From NCBI RefSeq assembly GCF_019737615.1, contig NZ_JAHKKS010000012.1, positions 1 to 64,000 on the forward strand: a DNA stretch of 64,000 nucleotides. The letters are read 5' to 3'. The notes under the pieces are model-generated. The model had not been told where the DNA came from, made no database searches, and saw only the letters and a program-made list of their open reading frames with translations. The DNA is from Sphingobium xanthum (GTDB taxonomy: Bacteria > Pseudomonadota > Alphaproteobacteria > Sphingomonadales > Sphingomonadaceae). Both the position numbers and the translations under genes were made by a program. This document shows positions 63,607-64,000 of the stretch, piece after piece; position 1 is the first letter of the stretch; every line of letters starts with the position of its first letter.

Positions 63607-64000
63607 TTATCCGGCGCTCGGCACGGTCCAGCCGCCATCGACCTTGAATTGGCTGCCGGTCACGTATCGCGCGTCCTCGCTCGCCAGAAAGGCGATCATC
63701 GCGGCGACATCCTCCGGCTCGCCGCGCGCGCCGAACGGAATGTCGGCGCATATGGCGGCCTCGGCCTCGGCGGGGCTCGCTCCCGTCATCGCGGCATAGC
63801 TTTCAACGATGCTGTCGGTCATGCGGGTGCGAATGACACCCGGATGCACGGAATTGCAGCGCACTTGCTTGCCGTCGCGCGCACCCACGATCGCCAGCGT
63901 CCGGGTGAGCTGCTCGACGCCGGCCTTGCTGATGCCATAGGCCAGACCGGACGGCGACGCCATGAACGACACGGCCGAGGAAATGTTGACGATGCTGCCC
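63607..64000 (-). CDS. Short-chain dehydrogenase/reductase, carboxy-terminal part (window edge)
   Basis: The frame is open to the edge and reads GSIVNISSAVSFMASPSG, then LAYGISKAGVEQLTRTLA, with the catalytic Ser and the Tyr-x3-Lys motif of classical SDRs. It closes with GSQFKVDGGWTVPSAG, the usual SDR carboxy terminus. The Rossmann nucleotide-binding half is outside the window. An internal ATG at 63972 is not the true start, because the match extends upstream of it. Confidence 0.85.
   Translation of the reverse strand, partial: GSIVNISSAVSFMASPSGLAYGISKAGVEQLTRTLAIVGARDGKQVRCNSVHPGVIRTRMTDSIVESYAAMTGASPAEAEAAICADIPFGARGEPEDVAAMIAFLASEDARYVTGSQFKVDGGWTVPSAG

Noticed and set aside
1..64000. 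tRNA, rRNA, CRISPR or origin-like iteron sequences
   Set aside because: Read for these on both strands; nothing with the needed structure or repeat spacing was seen, although short RNA genes could be missed without a covariance search.

Overview
The window reads as accessory DNA from a GC-rich alphaproteobacterium, most likely a sphingomonad. The case rests on four full TonB-dependent receptors (TBDRs) plus a decayed fifth, each full one beside catabolic enzymes, and on the general style of the proteins: many oxygenases, MFS carriers, and LuxR, AraC, GntR and TetR regulators. No rRNA, tRNA, CRISPR array, replication gene or phage gene was seen. The left edge is the end of an IS256-family element and the right edge cuts a short-chain dehydrogenase.

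Layout. (1) 0.5-9.4 kb: a LysR regulator divergent from a TBDR, a type I sulfatase, a formylglycine-generating enzyme and a second sulfatase; the last three reading frames overlap by 4 bases. (2) 9.7-22.7 kb: a catabolic island with a TauD/TfdA dioxygenase, a TBDR, a secreted tandem SnoaL lipoprotein, two MFS carriers, an alpha/beta hydrolase, a CmcJ-like oxygenase, a YCII protein, a luciferase-like monooxygenase and a doubled GntR-FCD regulator. A recurring asymmetric 16-base motif lies in front of four transcription units of this island, including the regulator. I regard this as the best candidate for an undescribed regulon. (3) 23.3-30.1 kb: a LuxR regulator convergent with a tightly overlapped homogentisate operon (MBL protein, mhaA-like and mhaB-like hydroxylase, hmgA, fahA, maiA). 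(4) 30.3-34.9 kb: a small orphan protein, two YtcJ-type amidohydrolases and an esterase remnant. (5) 35.2-47.8 kb: two AraC regulators, a PLP phospho-lyase-like enzyme overlapped with an APH-type kinase, LuxR, SDR, MFS, a third YtcJ amidohydrolase, aldehyde dehydrogenase, PuuB-like amine oxidase and cupin; together they look like breakdown of an amide or amino alcohol. (6) 48.2-59.4 kb: a TBDR, an MFS carrier overlapped with a MetE-like zinc protein, AraC, TBDR, Rieske oxygenase and a second MetE-like protein. (7) 59.5-64 kb: a TBDR remnant, an aldo/keto reductase interrupted by one amber codon, a quinone oxidoreductase divergent from TetR, AraC and a partial SDR.

The common plan is an outer-membrane receptor importing a scarce substrate, an MFS carrier crossing the inner membrane, an oxygenase or hydrolase starting attack, and a local regulator. 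Only the homogentisate block has a substrate that can be named with confidence. All substrates elsewhere are inference.
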